This document shows, piece by piece, positions 23,774-32,280 of a stretch of DNA of 64,000 nucleotides. The notes under the pieces are model-generated. The model was given only the letters and a program-made list of their open reading frames with translations. It did no database searches and had not been told where the DNA came from. The DNA comes from Streptomyces sp. NRRL F-5123 (GTDB lineage: Bacteria > Actinomycetota > Actinomycetes > Streptomycetales > Streptomycetaceae), in the NCBI RefSeq assembly GCF_000721495.1, contig NZ_JOHY01000032.1, positions 1-64,000 on the forward strand. The letters are read 5' to 3'. Each line of letters opens with the position of its first letter. The first letter of the stretch is position 1. Both the position numbers and the translations under genes were made by a program.

Positions 23774-24030
23774 GCAGCGGTCCCGGACCCGTTCTCTCCT
23801 CGGGCGGAGTCGGCCACCGCGTTGCGTACGTCCTCCTTGGAGGGAGTACGCCCGGGGCCCTCGAAGGTGCGCGAGAAGAGCGGTTCGTCCCAGACGCGGT
23901 TTGCCATGGCGGCCAAGTGGATCCCCTGGCGAATGATCTCGGCCTCGCTGATCCCACGACGAGCCGCCGCCTCCTTGATGATGGCCAGGTCCTCGGGGTC
24001 TGCGTAGACGTTGGTGCGCTTCATGGACAT
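23770..24030 (-). CDS. VapB-type antitoxin (ribbon-helix-helix)
   Basis: 86 aa from ATG 24030 (MSMKRTNVYADPEDLAIIKE). The short strand RTNVYAD and helices ending around IIRQGIHLAAM form a ribbon-helix-helix DNA-binding domain. The acidic/Gly tail (EDVRNAVADSARGENGSGTAA) would wrap the toxin. The start is chosen because a TATGCT -10 ends 6 nt before this ATG, giving a leaderless mRNA. Alternatives are 24048 and 24024. It overlaps vapC and should autoregulate through the repeats at 24028-24062. Confidence 0.82.
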   Translation of the reverse strand: MSMKRTNVYADPEDLAIIKEAAARRGISEAEIIRQGIHLAAMANRVWDEPLFSRTFEGPGRTPSKEDVRNAVADSARGENGSGTAA

Positions 24031-24062
24031 GTACCAAGCATAGGTCATGTACCACCGGTGGT
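24028..24062 (-). promoter_or_regulatory. vapBC promoter/operator
   Basis: CATGTACCA is repeated at 24028-24036 and 24046-24054 (18-bp period). The second copy runs into the perfect palindrome ACCACCGGTGGT (24051-24062). The -10 TATGCT (24042-24037, minus strand) lies between the repeats, an arrangement suited to autorepression by a RHH antitoxin. Confidence 0.6.
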
Positions 24063-24227
24063 GCCTAATCCTCGCACGGCGCCATCACATGTCTCTCGTT
24101 CGACGGCACACGGCTGCTTGCGGGCACTGCCAATGGTGACCTCACGCTGACGAAGGCGCGTTTCGTGCACGCGTCAGTTGTTGGCTGAGACGTATGGCCG
24201 GACCTTGTCCACGAGTCTCCGGCGGGC

Positions 24228-25400
24228 TCAGCCGCTGAACGCCTTCCGCAGCCGTTGGGCGGCCTCCGCGAGGACCTCGGGGCGTTTGCAGAAGGCGAAG
24301 CGGACCTGGGTGCGGCCGGCGGTGGGGTGGTCGTGGAAGACGGAGTTGGGGACGGCGACGACGCCTGCGCGTTCGGGGAGGGTGCGGCAGAAGGCGAGGG
24401 CGTCGGTCTCGCCGAGGGGGGTGATGTCGGTGGTGATGAAGTAGGTGCCCTGGGGTTCGTAGACCTGGAGGCCCGCGTCGCGCAGGCCCGCGTCGAGGAT
24501 GTCGCGCTTGGCCTGGAGGTCGTCGCGGAAGGCGGCGTAGTACGTGTCGGGCAGGGCCAGGGCCTCCGCGATCGCGTACTGGAACGGGCCCGAGGCGACG
24601 TAGGTGAGGAACTGCTTCGTCGTGCGCACCGCCGCGACCAGCTCGCGCGAGCCCGTCACCCAGCCGACCTTCCAGCCGGTGAAGGAGAAGGTCTTGCCCC
24701 CGGAGGAGATGGAGACCGTGCGGTCGCGCATGCCGGGGAGGGCGATGAGGGGGACGTGGCGGGCGCCGTCGAAGGTGAGGTGCTCGTAGACCTCGTCGGT
24801 CACGACGATGAGGTCGCGCTCCACGGCGAGTTCGGCGATTGCCGTCAGTTCCTCTCGCGTGAGGACCGTGCCGGTCGGGTTGTGCGGGCTGTTGAGGAGC
24901 AGGAGGCGGGTGCGCGGGGTGACCAGGTCGCGCAGCCGGTCCAGGTCGGGGCGGAAGTCGGGGGCGTGCAGGGTGAGGGGGACGCGGACGCCGCCGGCCA
25001 TCGCGACGCAGGCGGCGTAGGAGTCGTAGAAGGGCTCGAACGCGATGACCTCGTCGCCCGGTTCGAGCAGCGCGAGCATCGCCGCCGCGATGGCCTCGGT
25101 CGCGCCCGCGGTGACCATGACCTCGGTGTCGGGGTCGAACTCCAGCCCGTAGAAGCGGCGTTGGTGCTCGGCGACGGCGGCGCGCAGCTCGGGCACGCCC
25201 GCGCCGGGCGGGTACTGGTTGCCGCGGCCGTCGCGCAGCGCACGTACGGCTGCCTCGCGGACTGCCTCCGGCCCGTCCGTGTCGGGGAAGCCCTGGCCGA
25301 GGTTGATCGCGCCCGTCGCCAGAGCAAGGGCGGACATCTCCGCGAAGATCGTCGTCCCGAGCCCGTCCAGCCTGCGGTTCAGCAGCGGCCTGCCGTTCAT
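24228..25400 (-). CDS. PLP-dependent class I/II aminotransferase
   Basis: 390 aa from ATG 25400. Fold type I aminotransferase: GQGFPDTDGP near 36, QYPPGAGVPELR near 77, NSPHNPTGTVL near 172, TDEVYEHLTF near 203 and the PLP lysine in SSGGKTFSFTGWKVGWV near 240. C-terminal RFAFCKRPEVL carries the substrate carboxylate arginine. The sequence is closest to the actinobacterial group annotated as N-succinyldiaminopimelate, kynurenine or aspartate aminotransferase; exact substrate unresolved. Three broken copies of parts of this gene lie downstream. The ribosome site GAGGACGG is about 9 nt from the ATG. Confidence 0.92.
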   Translation of the reverse strand: MNGRPLLNRRLDGLGTTIFAEMSALALATGAINLGQGFPDTDGPEAVREAAVRALRDGRGNQYPPGAGVPELRAAVAEHQRRFYGLEFDPDTEVMVTAGATEAIAAAMLALLEPGDEVIAFEPFYDSYAACVAMAGGVRVPLTLHAPDFRPDLDRLRDLVTPRTRLLLLNSPHNPTGTVLTREELTAIAELAVERDLIVVTDEVYEHLTFDGARHVPLIALPGMRDRTVSISSGGKTFSFTGWKVGWVTGSRELVAAVRTTKQFLTYVASGPFQYAIAEALALPDTYYAAFRDDLQAKRDILDAGLRDAGLQVYEPQGTYFITTDITPLGETDALAFCRTLPERAGVVAVPNSVFHDHPTAGRTQVRFAFCKRPEVLAEAAQRLRKAFSG

Positions 25401-25869
25401 CTGTGCACCGTCCTCGGAAGTGATGCCCTGCGCGTGGCGCCCTTCGCCAGACGATACGGGGCCGGTCCCGCGCCGTGCTGCGCCGCCGCTCGGCGGGCCG
25501 CGCCGCCGTACCTCAAGTTCCTTGATCTTGTGGCCGGTTGGCCGTACTCGCGGAGGCCGGCAACCGGGGGCGTCAGGGTGGGCCAAGGTGAACACGTGAC
25601 CTCGTGGGCGCTCCAAGGGATGGAAAGTGCGCACAGATCCGCAAAAACGCTGAAGGCAGCGAGTGATTCATGATTCCGTAGTTCTCGGACCCATTTCGAG
25701 GGCTTCGGCGGGGACCATCCGAAGGCTGCGCAGAGTCCTTCGCTGGCTTCGCCGGCTCCTCGCGCCGCCGGGTCCAGGACCCCACGTGGGCACGAGCCGA
25801 CGCGCGCCCGCCCCGTTGCCGGGCGCGACCGGCCCATGACATTCCACTGCGTGCTTGCGGAGCCGACCC
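25401..25869. other. Intergenic, no gene recognised
   Basis: A divergent spacer of 469 bp between the aminotransferase and DUF2617 genes. The middle part (25530-25720) is less GC-rich than the surroundings. Short open frames exist on both strands but none has a recognisable motif together with a ribosome site. Promoters for both genes must lie here. Confidence 0.6.
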
Positions 25870-26391
25870 ATGCTCACCACCCTGCAAACCTCCTACACCG
25901 ACACCCGCGCGGGCGACCTCGCGTGGTGTCTCGGCAAAGACCCGCTACCCGCGCTCGCCGTGCTGAACGTCGAGGTCGGGGACGGCCGCCGGCTGCGTGC
26001 CAAGGTCGAATTACGCCTGCTGGGCGCCTCCCACCAGGTCCTTGTGGACGCGGGCGGCGGCGACTGCTCGGAGACCGTGGCCTGCATGCCCGGCAGCCAG
26101 GCACCGCTGCCCTTTGGGGTCGCCCGCCGGGTGGGGGCCTGGGACTACGAGTTCGCGGCGCGTATCGAGACGCTGTCGCAGGGTTCGTTCGCAGGCCGCG
26201 CCCAGGAGCTGCTCGCGCTGGTCGCCGACCATCCGCACGGCCTGGCCGGGACCTTCCCGGGCGACCCGCACGCGTTCACCGCGATGCTCGTGCAGTACGC
26301 CGACGGGGGAGTGCGCTGGCGTACCTGGCACGCCTACCCGCAGGAGGGGCGGCTGGTCACCACCAGAACCCGGGTGAACGCGCTGGCCTGA
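25870..26391 (+). CDS. DUF2617 protein with a TTA codon
   Basis: 173 aa from ATG 25870, beginning MLTTLQTSYTDTRAGDLAWC, the typical DUF2617 N-terminus. The family is small, actinobacterial and without known function; no membrane segment or catalytic motif is evident. Leu-48 is encoded by TTA (26011-26013), the rarest Streptomyces codon, read only by the bldA tRNA. Expression should therefore be limited to developmental stages when mature bldA tRNA is present. It lies 91 bp upstream of another TTA-containing gene on the same strand. Confidence 0.82.
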   Translation: MLTTLQTSYTDTRAGDLAWCLGKDPLPALAVLNVEVGDGRRLRAKVELRLLGASHQVLVDAGGGDCSETVACMPGSQAPLPFGVARRVGAWDYEFAARIETLSQGSFAGRAQELLALVADHPHGLAGTFPGDPHAFTAMLVQYADGGVRWRTWHAYPQEGRLVTTRTRVNALA

Positions 26392-26482
26392 CCCGAACGA
26401 TGCCCCTGGCACGCCGCCGGCCGCCCATTTTGCACTCCTGTGGGTGACCGGCGGAGGCTCCGCACTGACATAGCGTGCACTC

Positions 26483-28075
26483 ATGATCGACCAGCGCCAC
26501 CGCAGCGAATTTCCGCGCCTCGCCCCGCGGTTACCGGTGACGGCACGGGCGGCGAGGGCGCTGGTGCTCGCCGCCGTCTTCGTGTGCGCCGCCTGCGGGC
26601 TGGTCTACGAGCTGGAACTCGTCGCGCTCGCCTCCTCCCTGCTGGGCGACTCGGTCACGCAGGCGTCGGTGATCCTGTCGGTGATGGTCTTCGCGATGGG
26701 CTGCGGCTCGCTGCTGGCAAAACGGTTACGCGCCCGGGCCGCCGCCGCGTTCGCCGCCGTCGAGACCGGACTCGCCCTGATCGGCGGGCTGTCGGTGATG
26801 GTGCTCTACGCGTTCTTCGCCTGGTTCGGGCACGCGACCGCGCCCATAGTCGGCTGCGCCTTCGCCATCGGTGTGCTCACCGGGGCCGAGGTGCCGCTGC
26901 TGATGACGCTGGTGCAGCGGGTACGGCAGCAGGACGCGGGCGGCGCGGTCGCCGACCTCTTCGCCGCCGACTACGTGGGCGCGCTGGTCGGCGGGCTCGC
27001 CTTCCCGTTCCTGCTGCTGCCGCACGCCGGGCAGCTCACCGGCGCGCTCGCCACCGGCGCGGTCAACGCGGTGGCCGGCGGCGCGACCGTGCTGTGGCTC
27101 TTCCGCGGCGACCTGACCCGGCGCGCCCGCGGCTGGCTGCTGCTCGGATACGTCCTGGTCCTCGCGCTGCTCGCGGGCGCCGCCGCGGTGGCCGGGCCCT
27201 TCGAGCGGGCCGCCCGCCGCGAGGTCTACGGCGGGGACGTACGGCTCGCCGAGCAGACCGCCGTCGAGGAGATCGTCCTCACCGGCGGCGACACCCCCCG
27301 CCACCCGCTGCGGCTCTACCTCGACGGCCGGCTGCGGGTCTGCGGCGCCACCACCGCCCGCTACGCCCAGGCCCTGGTCCACCCGGCGATGAACGGCACC
27401 CGCGCCCGCGTGCTGCTGCTCGGCGGCGGTGACGGCCAGGCCCTGCGCGAGGTGCTGCGCTACCCGGACGTCGGCGGCGTCACCGTCGTCCAGCCCGACG
27501 CCGAGCTGCTCCGGCTCGCCCGCACCGACCCCGGCCTCAGCCGCGCCAACGGCCGCGCCTTCGCGGACCCGCGGGTGCACACCGTCACCGCCGACCCCTT
27601 CGACTGGCTGCGCCGCGGCCGCACCGCGCCGTACGACGTGGTCGTCGCCGACCTCCCGGACCCGGGGACGACGGCCAGCGCGAAGCTCTACTCACAGGAG
27701 TTCTTCGGGCTCGCCGCCCGCGCGCTGGCCCCCGGCGGGCGGCTCGCCGTGCACGCCGGGACGGCGGCGGGCACGGCGCACACGTTCTGGACGATCGAGG
27801 CGACCGTGACCGCGGTGGGGCTGCGCGCCTCGCCGTACTGGCTGCCCGCGGCCGCCCCCGGCACGGCACTCGCGCCCGCCACCGCCGGCCGGCCCGACCA
27901 GGCCTACCTGCTCGCCGCCCGCACCGCGCCGCCCGTGCTGGGGTTGCCGTCCCGCACGCCGCCCACCCTCACCGCCCGCGCCCTGCGGCAGGCCGCCCGC
28001 GCCCCGCTCCCCACCCGGCCCAGCCGCGCCCTGCCGCCCTCGACCCTGCTGCGGCCGCGCGTCCCGACGGGGTGA
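26483..28075 (+). CDS. Membrane spermidine-synthase-like protein with two TTA codons
   Basis: 530 aa. About seven transmembrane helices (25-245) precede a Rossmann aminopropyltransferase-like domain: [15 protein letters not shown] near 314, then VVQPDAELL, where spermidine synthases usually have an acidic residue instead of Gln, and VVVADLPDP near 390. The substitution leaves substrate specificity open. The C-terminal ~60 residues are Pro/Arg-rich. Leu-17 (26531) and Leu-82 (26726) are TTA codons, so bldA dependence is expected. TAGCGT ends 6 nt before the ATG, implying a leaderless mRNA. Confidence 0.85.
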   Translation: MIDQRHRSEFPRLAPRLPVTARAARALVLAAVFVCAACGLVYELELVALASSLLGDSVTQASVILSVMVFAMGCGSLLAKRLRARAAAAFAAVETGLALIGGLSVMVLYAFFAWFGHATAPIVGCAFAIGVLTGAEVPLLMTLVQRVRQQDAGGAVADLFAADYVGALVGGLAFPFLLLPHAGQLTGALATGAVNAVAGGATVLWLFRGDLTRRARGWLLLGYVLVLALLAGAAAVAGPFERAARREVYGGDVRLAEQTAVEEIVLTGGDTPRHPLRLYLDGRLRVCGATTARYAQALVHPAMNGTRARVLLLGGGDGQALREVLRYPDVGGVTVVQPDAELLRLARTDPGLSRANGRAFADPRVHTVTADPFDWLRRGRTAPYDVVVADLPDPGTTASAKLYSQEFFGLAARALAPGGRLAVHAGTAAGTAHTFWTIEATVTAVGLRASPYWLPAAAPGTALAPATAGRPDQAYLLAARTAPPVLGLPSRTPPTLTARALRQAARAPLPTRPSRALPPSTLLRPRVPTG

Positions 28076-28369
28076 CGGGGGGCGAGGAGAACGGGGAGCC
28101 GGCCCGGACCGACGGCCACTTCATCCAGTTCTTCGGCACGCTGCCGAACAATCCGCAGGCCGCGGGCGGGTCCACCGCGGCCCACCCCGGCGTGGCCAAC
28201 CGCTCGCCTGCCCCGGCCTGCGCAGCGCGGACGAGCGCGACGCGTCGTTCGCCCCGATGCTGAAGACCGGCACGGTCGGTCTGACGGCGGCGGGCCGCGC
28301 GCCGGACCGGCGGCCCGCCGCGCACCGCCGGGCGAAAGTGCTGGGCGCGGGAGCGTCATCGCCGGGGCT
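28072..28369 (+). pseudogene. Possible frameshifted small gene
   Basis: A frame opening with GTG at the stop of the previous gene reads through HFIQFFGTLPNNPQAAG to a stop at 28261-28263. A different frame then continues GLRSADERDASFAPMLKTG and on past 28350. The two would join if one base were lost near 28200-28220. This could be a decayed gene, a sequencing indel or chance open frames in GC-rich DNA. No family is recognised. Confidence 0.3.
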
Positions 28370-28376
28370 GGGTGGG

Positions 28377-28382
28377 TAGGCT
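28377..28382 (+). promoter_or_regulatory. -10 element of a probable leaderless transcript
   Basis: TAGGCT ends 7 nt before the ATG at 28390 and no ribosome site is present. Confidence 0.45.
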
Positions 28383-28389
28383 CCGCCGC

Positions 28390-29247
28390 ATGGAGCATGA
28401 GTCGTTCGTTCCGGGGATGACCACGGCGCGCATGGTGCAGGCCCTGCGCACGCCGGAGGTGGTGTCGGCCTGCCTGCCCGGCTGGCAGCCGGACGCCGCC
28501 GCGGGCGGGAGCGACGCGGGGGCTGCGGGCGCCGCCGTGGGGCGGCTGCGGCTGCGGGTGGGCGGGTCCACGATCACCTACCGCGGCACGATCGCGGTGG
28601 ACGGTACGGGGCCGGGCTTCACCCTGACGGCCGCGGGTACGGAGGTGCGCGGCGGGGGCGGTGTGACGGTGGCCGCCGAGCTGGGCGTCGTCGCCGCGGT
28701 GCAGCCCGAGCCCGGGGTGACGGTCGTCTGGCGGGGCGAGGCGGCGGCGCAGGGGCGGATCACGACGTACGAGCCGGCGCTCGTGGAAGCGGCCGTACGG
28801 CGGCTGCTGGACCGTTTCTGTACGGATCTGGCCGCGCACGCGCCGGACGCGGAGCCGGGGCCCGACGCGGCGGCCGGGACCGAAGCCGTGCCCGGGGCCG
28901 GGCTGGACGCGGACCCGAAGGCCGATGTCGTCGACGACGACGGCGAGCCCGTGCCGGGTGCCGAGCTGGAGGACTTCGACCTCGTCGAGGTCGAGGTGGA
29001 GGTCCCGGAGAGCGCCGCCGCCCTCGACGACCTCGTCCCGCCCGCCGAGGCCGCGCACGCCCGCCGGACGATGATCGGTCGCAGCGCGGAGGAGGTCGAC
29101 CACGCCCCGCCGCGCGGCCGCTACGCGCCCGTGCCCGCGCCGGACAGCCCGTCGGCCGCGGCGACCCTGCGCTGGGCGGCCCCGGTGGCGGCGGCGCTGG
29201 TCGCCTCCGCGGTGGTGGTGAGCCGGGCGCTGCGCCGCCGCGGGTGA
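28390..29247 (+). CDS. CoxG/SRPBCC-like protein with C-terminal membrane anchor
   Basis: 285 aa. The first ~140 residues form an SRPBCC (CoxG-type, START-like) domain: FVPGMTTARMVQALRTPEVV, SACLPGWQPD, a glycine-rich strand region and LVEAAVRRLLDRFCTDLAAH as the C-terminal helix. An acidic, low-complexity linker (about 150-235, rich in Asp, Glu, Pro) follows. A single hydrophobic helix near 265-280 with a positive tail (SRALRRRG) would anchor it to the membrane. CoxG proteins assist molybdenum CO-dehydrogenase assembly, but no cox gene is here, so the role is unknown. Confidence 0.75.
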   Translation: MEHESFVPGMTTARMVQALRTPEVVSACLPGWQPDAAAGGSDAGAAGAAVGRLRLRVGGSTITYRGTIAVDGTGPGFTLTAAGTEVRGGGGVTVAAELGVVAAVQPEPGVTVVWRGEAAAQGRITTYEPALVEAAVRRLLDRFCTDLAAHAPDAEPGPDAAAGTEAVPGAGLDADPKADVVDDDGEPVPGAELEDFDLVEVEVEVPESAAALDDLVPPAEAAHARRTMIGRSAEEVDHAPPRGRYAPVPAPDSPSAAATLRWAAPVAAALVASAVVVSRALRRRG

Positions 29248-29429
29248 GCGGTGCGGGTGGACCGCCGCGGGGGAGCGGCGCGTACGGGCGGCCGCGGGCG
29301 AGCCGCCCCGGGCGAGCGGTGCAGGCGGACCGCCGCCTACGGGGAGCGCGGATGCGTCCGTACGGGGCGTCAGCCCGGCCGCGCCACCCGGCTGCGGGAC
29401 CATAAGTGAACGTCAGAGGGCCCGCCCGC

Positions 29430-29435
29430 TAGGCT
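29430..29435 (+). promoter_or_regulatory. -10 element of leaderless epimerase transcript
   Basis: TAGGCT ends 6 nt before GTG 29442 and there is no Shine-Dalgarno. The spacer 29248-29441 otherwise holds imperfect GC-rich repeats (AGCGGTGCGGGTGGACCGCC and variants). Confidence 0.5.
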
Positions 29436-29441
29436 CGTGAC

Positions 29442-30245
29442 GTGGAGAATGAGACGAAGCTGACGGCGGGCGACGCCGAACTGACCTTGGAGCCCGGGAA
29501 CGGCTGCCGGATCGCCTCCCTCAAGGTCGCCGGGACGGAACTCCTGCGCCAGGGCGACCGATTCGGCGCCTTTCTTATGGTGCCGTGGGCGGGCCGGACC
29601 GAGAACGGGGTCTTCCGCAACGGCGGCGTCACCCACCAGCTTCCGGTGGACGCCGCGCCCCACGCCATTCACGGCACCGTGCGGCACCGCGCGTGGCAGG
29701 AGGCGGCACCGGCCACCGCGACCACCGCCTCGTACCACGTCGAGCTGACCGACCCCTGGCCCTACCCCGGCCGGGTCACGCACACCGTGGAGCTGGCCCC
29801 GCACTCGGTGAAGCTCACGCTGAGCGTCGAGGTCGCCCCGGGCGGCGACTCCTTCCCGGCGCAGGCCGGCTGGCACCCCTGGTGGAACCGCAACCTCGGC
29901 AAGGGCGGCCAGGACGTCGAGCTGGCCTTCCGCGCCGACTGGCAGGAGGAGCGCGGCGACAACCACCTGCCCAACGGCAACCGCATCACCCCGAAGCCCG
30001 GCCCCTGGGACGACTGCTTCGGCATGCCCGACGGCGTCGACGTGACGCTGACCTGGCCCGGCGAGCTGCGCCTGGAGGTGCAGAGCCCGGCGCAGTGGGT
30101 CGTGGTCTACGACGAGCAGCCCGAGGCGGTGTGCGTCGAGCCGCAGTCCGGGCCGCCGAACGGCCTCAACACCACCCCGCGCCTGGTCACCCCCATCGAC
30201 CCGCTGGAGATCACCACCACCTGGAGCTGGCACCGCATCGGCTGA
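29442..30245 (+). CDS. Aldose 1-epimerase family protein
   Basis: 267 aa from GTG. A galactose-mutarotase-like beta-sandwich: GNGCRIASLKVAGTELLR at the start, GAFLMVPWAGRTENGVF near 43, HAIHGTVRHRAW near 75 with the conserved general-acid His, AGWHPWWNRNL near 142 with the second His, and the catalytic Glu in VCVEPQSGPPNGLN near 230. It interconverts alpha and beta anomers of an aldose. Located two genes upstream of fba; sugar specificity not determinable. Confidence 0.88.
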   Translation: MENETKLTAGDAELTLEPGNGCRIASLKVAGTELLRQGDRFGAFLMVPWAGRTENGVFRNGGVTHQLPVDAAPHAIHGTVRHRAWQEAAPATATTASYHVELTDPWPYPGRVTHTVELAPHSVKLTLSVEVAPGGDSFPAQAGWHPWWNRNLGKGGQDVELAFRADWQEERGDNHLPNGNRITPKPGPWDDCFGMPDGVDVTLTWPGELRLEVQSPAQWVVVYDEQPEAVCVEPQSGPPNGLNTTPRLVTPIDPLEITTTWSWHRIG

Positions 30246-30362
30246 CCTGCGGGGCGGTGCGCCGGCCGGTACGCCCACAGCCGAGGCCGGGGCGCCCATG
30301 GCCGGGCCGGTACGTCCACCGCCGTGCGGCAGGGCAGGTCCGGGGGCCGGATACTGGTCGGC

Positions 30363-30905
30363 ATGAGTGACGACGTACGCAGTGCACTGCTGCAGCAGAT
30401 CCAGGACAAGGCCGTGGTGCACGGCAAGGTGACCCTCTCCTCCGGGCTGGAGGCCGATTTCTACATCGACCTGCGCCGCATCACGCTGGACGGCCAGGCC
30501 GCGCCGCTGGTCGGCCAGGCGATGCTGGACCTGACCGCCGAGCTGGACTACGACGCGGTCGGCGGTCTCACGCTCGGCGCGGACCCGGTGGCCGGGGCGA
30601 TGCTGCACGCCGCTGCGGCACGCGGGAAGCGGCTGGACGCCTTCGTGGTGCGCAAGGCCACCAAGGCGCACGGGATGCAGCGCCGGATCGAGGGCCCGGA
30701 CATCGCGGGCCGCCGGGTGCTGGTCGTCGAGGACACCTCGACCACCGGCGGTTCGCCGCTGACCGCCGTCGAGGCGGCGCGCGAGGCGGGCGCCGAGGTC
30801 GTCGCCGTCGCGGTCATCGTGGACCGCGGCGCCGAGCCGAAGGTTACGGAGACGGGTCTGCCGTATCTCGCGGTGTACTCGCTGGCCGACCTCGGACTGG
30901 ACTGA
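30363..30905 (+). CDS. pyrE: Orotate phosphoribosyltransferase
   Basis: 180 aa from ATG 30363. Catalyses orotate + PRPP to orotidine monophosphate in pyrimidine synthesis. The PRPP-binding loop VLVVEDTSTTGGSPLTAV lies near 119-136. The preceding region has VVHGKVTLSSGLEADFYIDLRRITL, typical of the actinobacterial PyrE group, and FVVRKATKAHGMQRRIEGP, containing the catalytic flexible loop. The other pyr genes are not in this window. A GC-rich hairpin follows the stop. Confidence 0.94.
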   Translation: MSDDVRSALLQQIQDKAVVHGKVTLSSGLEADFYIDLRRITLDGQAAPLVGQAMLDLTAELDYDAVGGLTLGADPVAGAMLHAAAARGKRLDAFVVRKATKAHGMQRRIEGPDIAGRRVLVVEDTSTTGGSPLTAVEAAREAGAEVVAVAVIVDRGAEPKVTETGLPYLAVYSLADLGLD

Positions 30906-30910
30906 GCGGC

Positions 30911-30946
30911 GGCCGCCGCCGACCCGTAAAGGGCCCGGCGGCGGCC
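30911..30946 (+). terminator. Hairpin after pyrE
   Basis: GGCCGCCGCCG (30911-30921) pairs with CGGCGGCGGCC (30936-30946) around a 14-nt loop. No T tract follows. Confidence 0.6.
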
Positions 30947-31007
30947 CGGCCCCCGCTGCGTACACCTCTCGAAAGCGCTGTGACCTGCGGTTTCGCCACG
31001 CTTGGGG

Positions 31008-31023
31008 TGTTTCACGTGAAACA
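31008..31023. other. parS chromosome-segregation site
   Basis: TGTTTCACGTGAAACA is a perfect 16-bp parS palindrome, extended by GGG/CCC to 22 bp (31005-31026). ParB binds such sites in Streptomyces to organise the origin region before sporulation septation, and most sites lie within a few hundred kilobases of oriC. It sits in the pyrE-fba spacer, outside coding sequence. Confidence 0.95.
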
Positions 31024-31151
31024 CCCGGTCGATTGCGGCGGATGCCCCCTGCACCGAGGTGGTGTATCCGTTCGAGAATGGGAAGATAGGGCCGACGATG
31101 ACGTCGCCACGCCTAGCACCACCACCCCGCGGAATCTGAGGAGCGGAAACG

Positions 31152-32174
31152 ATGCCCATCGCTACCCCCGAGGTCTACAACGACATGCTCGACCGGGCGA
31201 AGGCGGGGAAGTTCGCCTACCCGGCCATCAACGTCACGTCGTCGCAGACGCTGCACGCCGCGCTGCGCGGCCTGGCCGAGGCGGAGAGCGACGGCATCAT
31301 CCAGATCTCCACGGGCGGTGCGGAGTTCCTCGGCGGCCAGTACAAGAAGGACATGGTGACGGGCGCGGTCGCGCTCGCCGAGTTCGCGCACGTCGTCGCC
31401 GAGAAGTACCCGGTCACCGTCGCCCTGCACACCGACCACTGTCCCAAGGACAAGCTGGACGGCTACGTCCGCCCGCTGCTGGCCATCTCGCAGGAGCGCG
31501 TGGCCGCCGGCCGCAACCCGCTCTTCCAGTCCCACATGTGGGACGGCTCCGCCGAGACCCTGGACGACAACCTCGCCATCGCCAAGGAGCTGCTGGCCGA
31601 GGCCGTCAAGGCCCGGATCATCCTGGAGATGGAGATCACCCCGACCGGCGGTGAGGAGGACGGCGTCTCGCACGAGATCAACGAGAGCCTCTACACCACC
31701 GTCGACGACGCCTACCGCACCGTCGAGGCCGTGGGTCTGGGCGAGCAGGGCCGCTACCTGCTGGCCGCCTCCTTCGGCAACGTGCACGGCGTCTACAAGC
31801 CGGGCAACGTCGTGCTGCGCCCCGGCATCCTCAAGGAGCTGCAGGACGCGGTCGCGCAGAAGTACGGCAAGGCGAACGCCTTCGACTTCGTCTTCCACGG
31901 CGGCTCCGGCTCCACGCAGGAGGAGATCGACGAGGCGCTGGAGAACGGCGTCGTGAAGATGAACATCGACACCGACCTGCAGTACGCCTTCACCCGGCCC
32001 GTCGCCGCGCACATGTTCGAGAACTACGACGGTGTGCTGAAGGTCGACGGCGAGGTCGGCAACAAGAAGGCCTACGACCCGCGCGTCTGGGGCAAGTCCG
32101 CCGAGGCGGGCATGGCCGCGCGCGTCGTCGTCGCCGCCGAGAACCTGCGGTCGGCCGGCAACAAGCGCAAGTGA
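31152..32174 (+). CDS. fba: Class II fructose-bisphosphate aldolase
   Basis: 340 aa from ATG 31152, GAGGAG 9 nt upstream. Cleaves fructose 1,6-bisphosphate to DHAP and glyceraldehyde 3-phosphate in glycolysis, zinc dependent. Zinc-site and active-site blocks are visible: ALHTDHCPKDKL near 95 with the ligand His, FQSHMWDGSAET near 120, EMEITPTGGEEDGV near 160, SFGNVHGVYKPGNV near 212 and FHGGSGSTQEEI near 248. It belongs to the longer class IIA form. The only fructose-bisphosphate aldolase seen here. Confidence 0.97.
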   Translation: MPIATPEVYNDMLDRAKAGKFAYPAINVTSSQTLHAALRGLAEAESDGIIQISTGGAEFLGGQYKKDMVTGAVALAEFAHVVAEKYPVTVALHTDHCPKDKLDGYVRPLLAISQERVAAGRNPLFQSHMWDGSAETLDDNLAIAKELLAEAVKARIILEMEITPTGGEEDGVSHEINESLYTTVDDAYRTVEAVGLGEQGRYLLAASFGNVHGVYKPGNVVLRPGILKELQDAVAQKYGKANAFDFVFHGGSGSTQEEIDEALENGVVKMNIDTDLQYAFTRPVAAHMFENYDGVLKVDGEVGNKKAYDPRVWGKSAEAGMAARVVVAAENLRSAGNKRK

Positions 32175-32221
32175 CCTCCGGCGGTACGCGCCCCGCGTCC
32201 GTGTGAGGGCGACGCCCGACT

Positions 32222-32249
32222 GGGACCTCCGGCAAGTGCCGGGGGTCCC
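32222..32249 (+). terminator. Terminator after fba
   Basis: GGGACCTCCGGC (32222-32233) pairs with GCCGGGGGTCCC (32238-32249) with one G-T pair, followed by TT. It lies 47 bp after the fba stop. Confidence 0.8.
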
Positions 32250-32280
32250 TTCGCATGCCGGCTCGGGCAGACTGGAACCC

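Noticed and set aside
28072..28263. Intact small gene of 63 codons
   Set aside because: The start coincides with the previous stop, the composition changes frame midway and no family is recognisable; kept only as a possible pseudogene.
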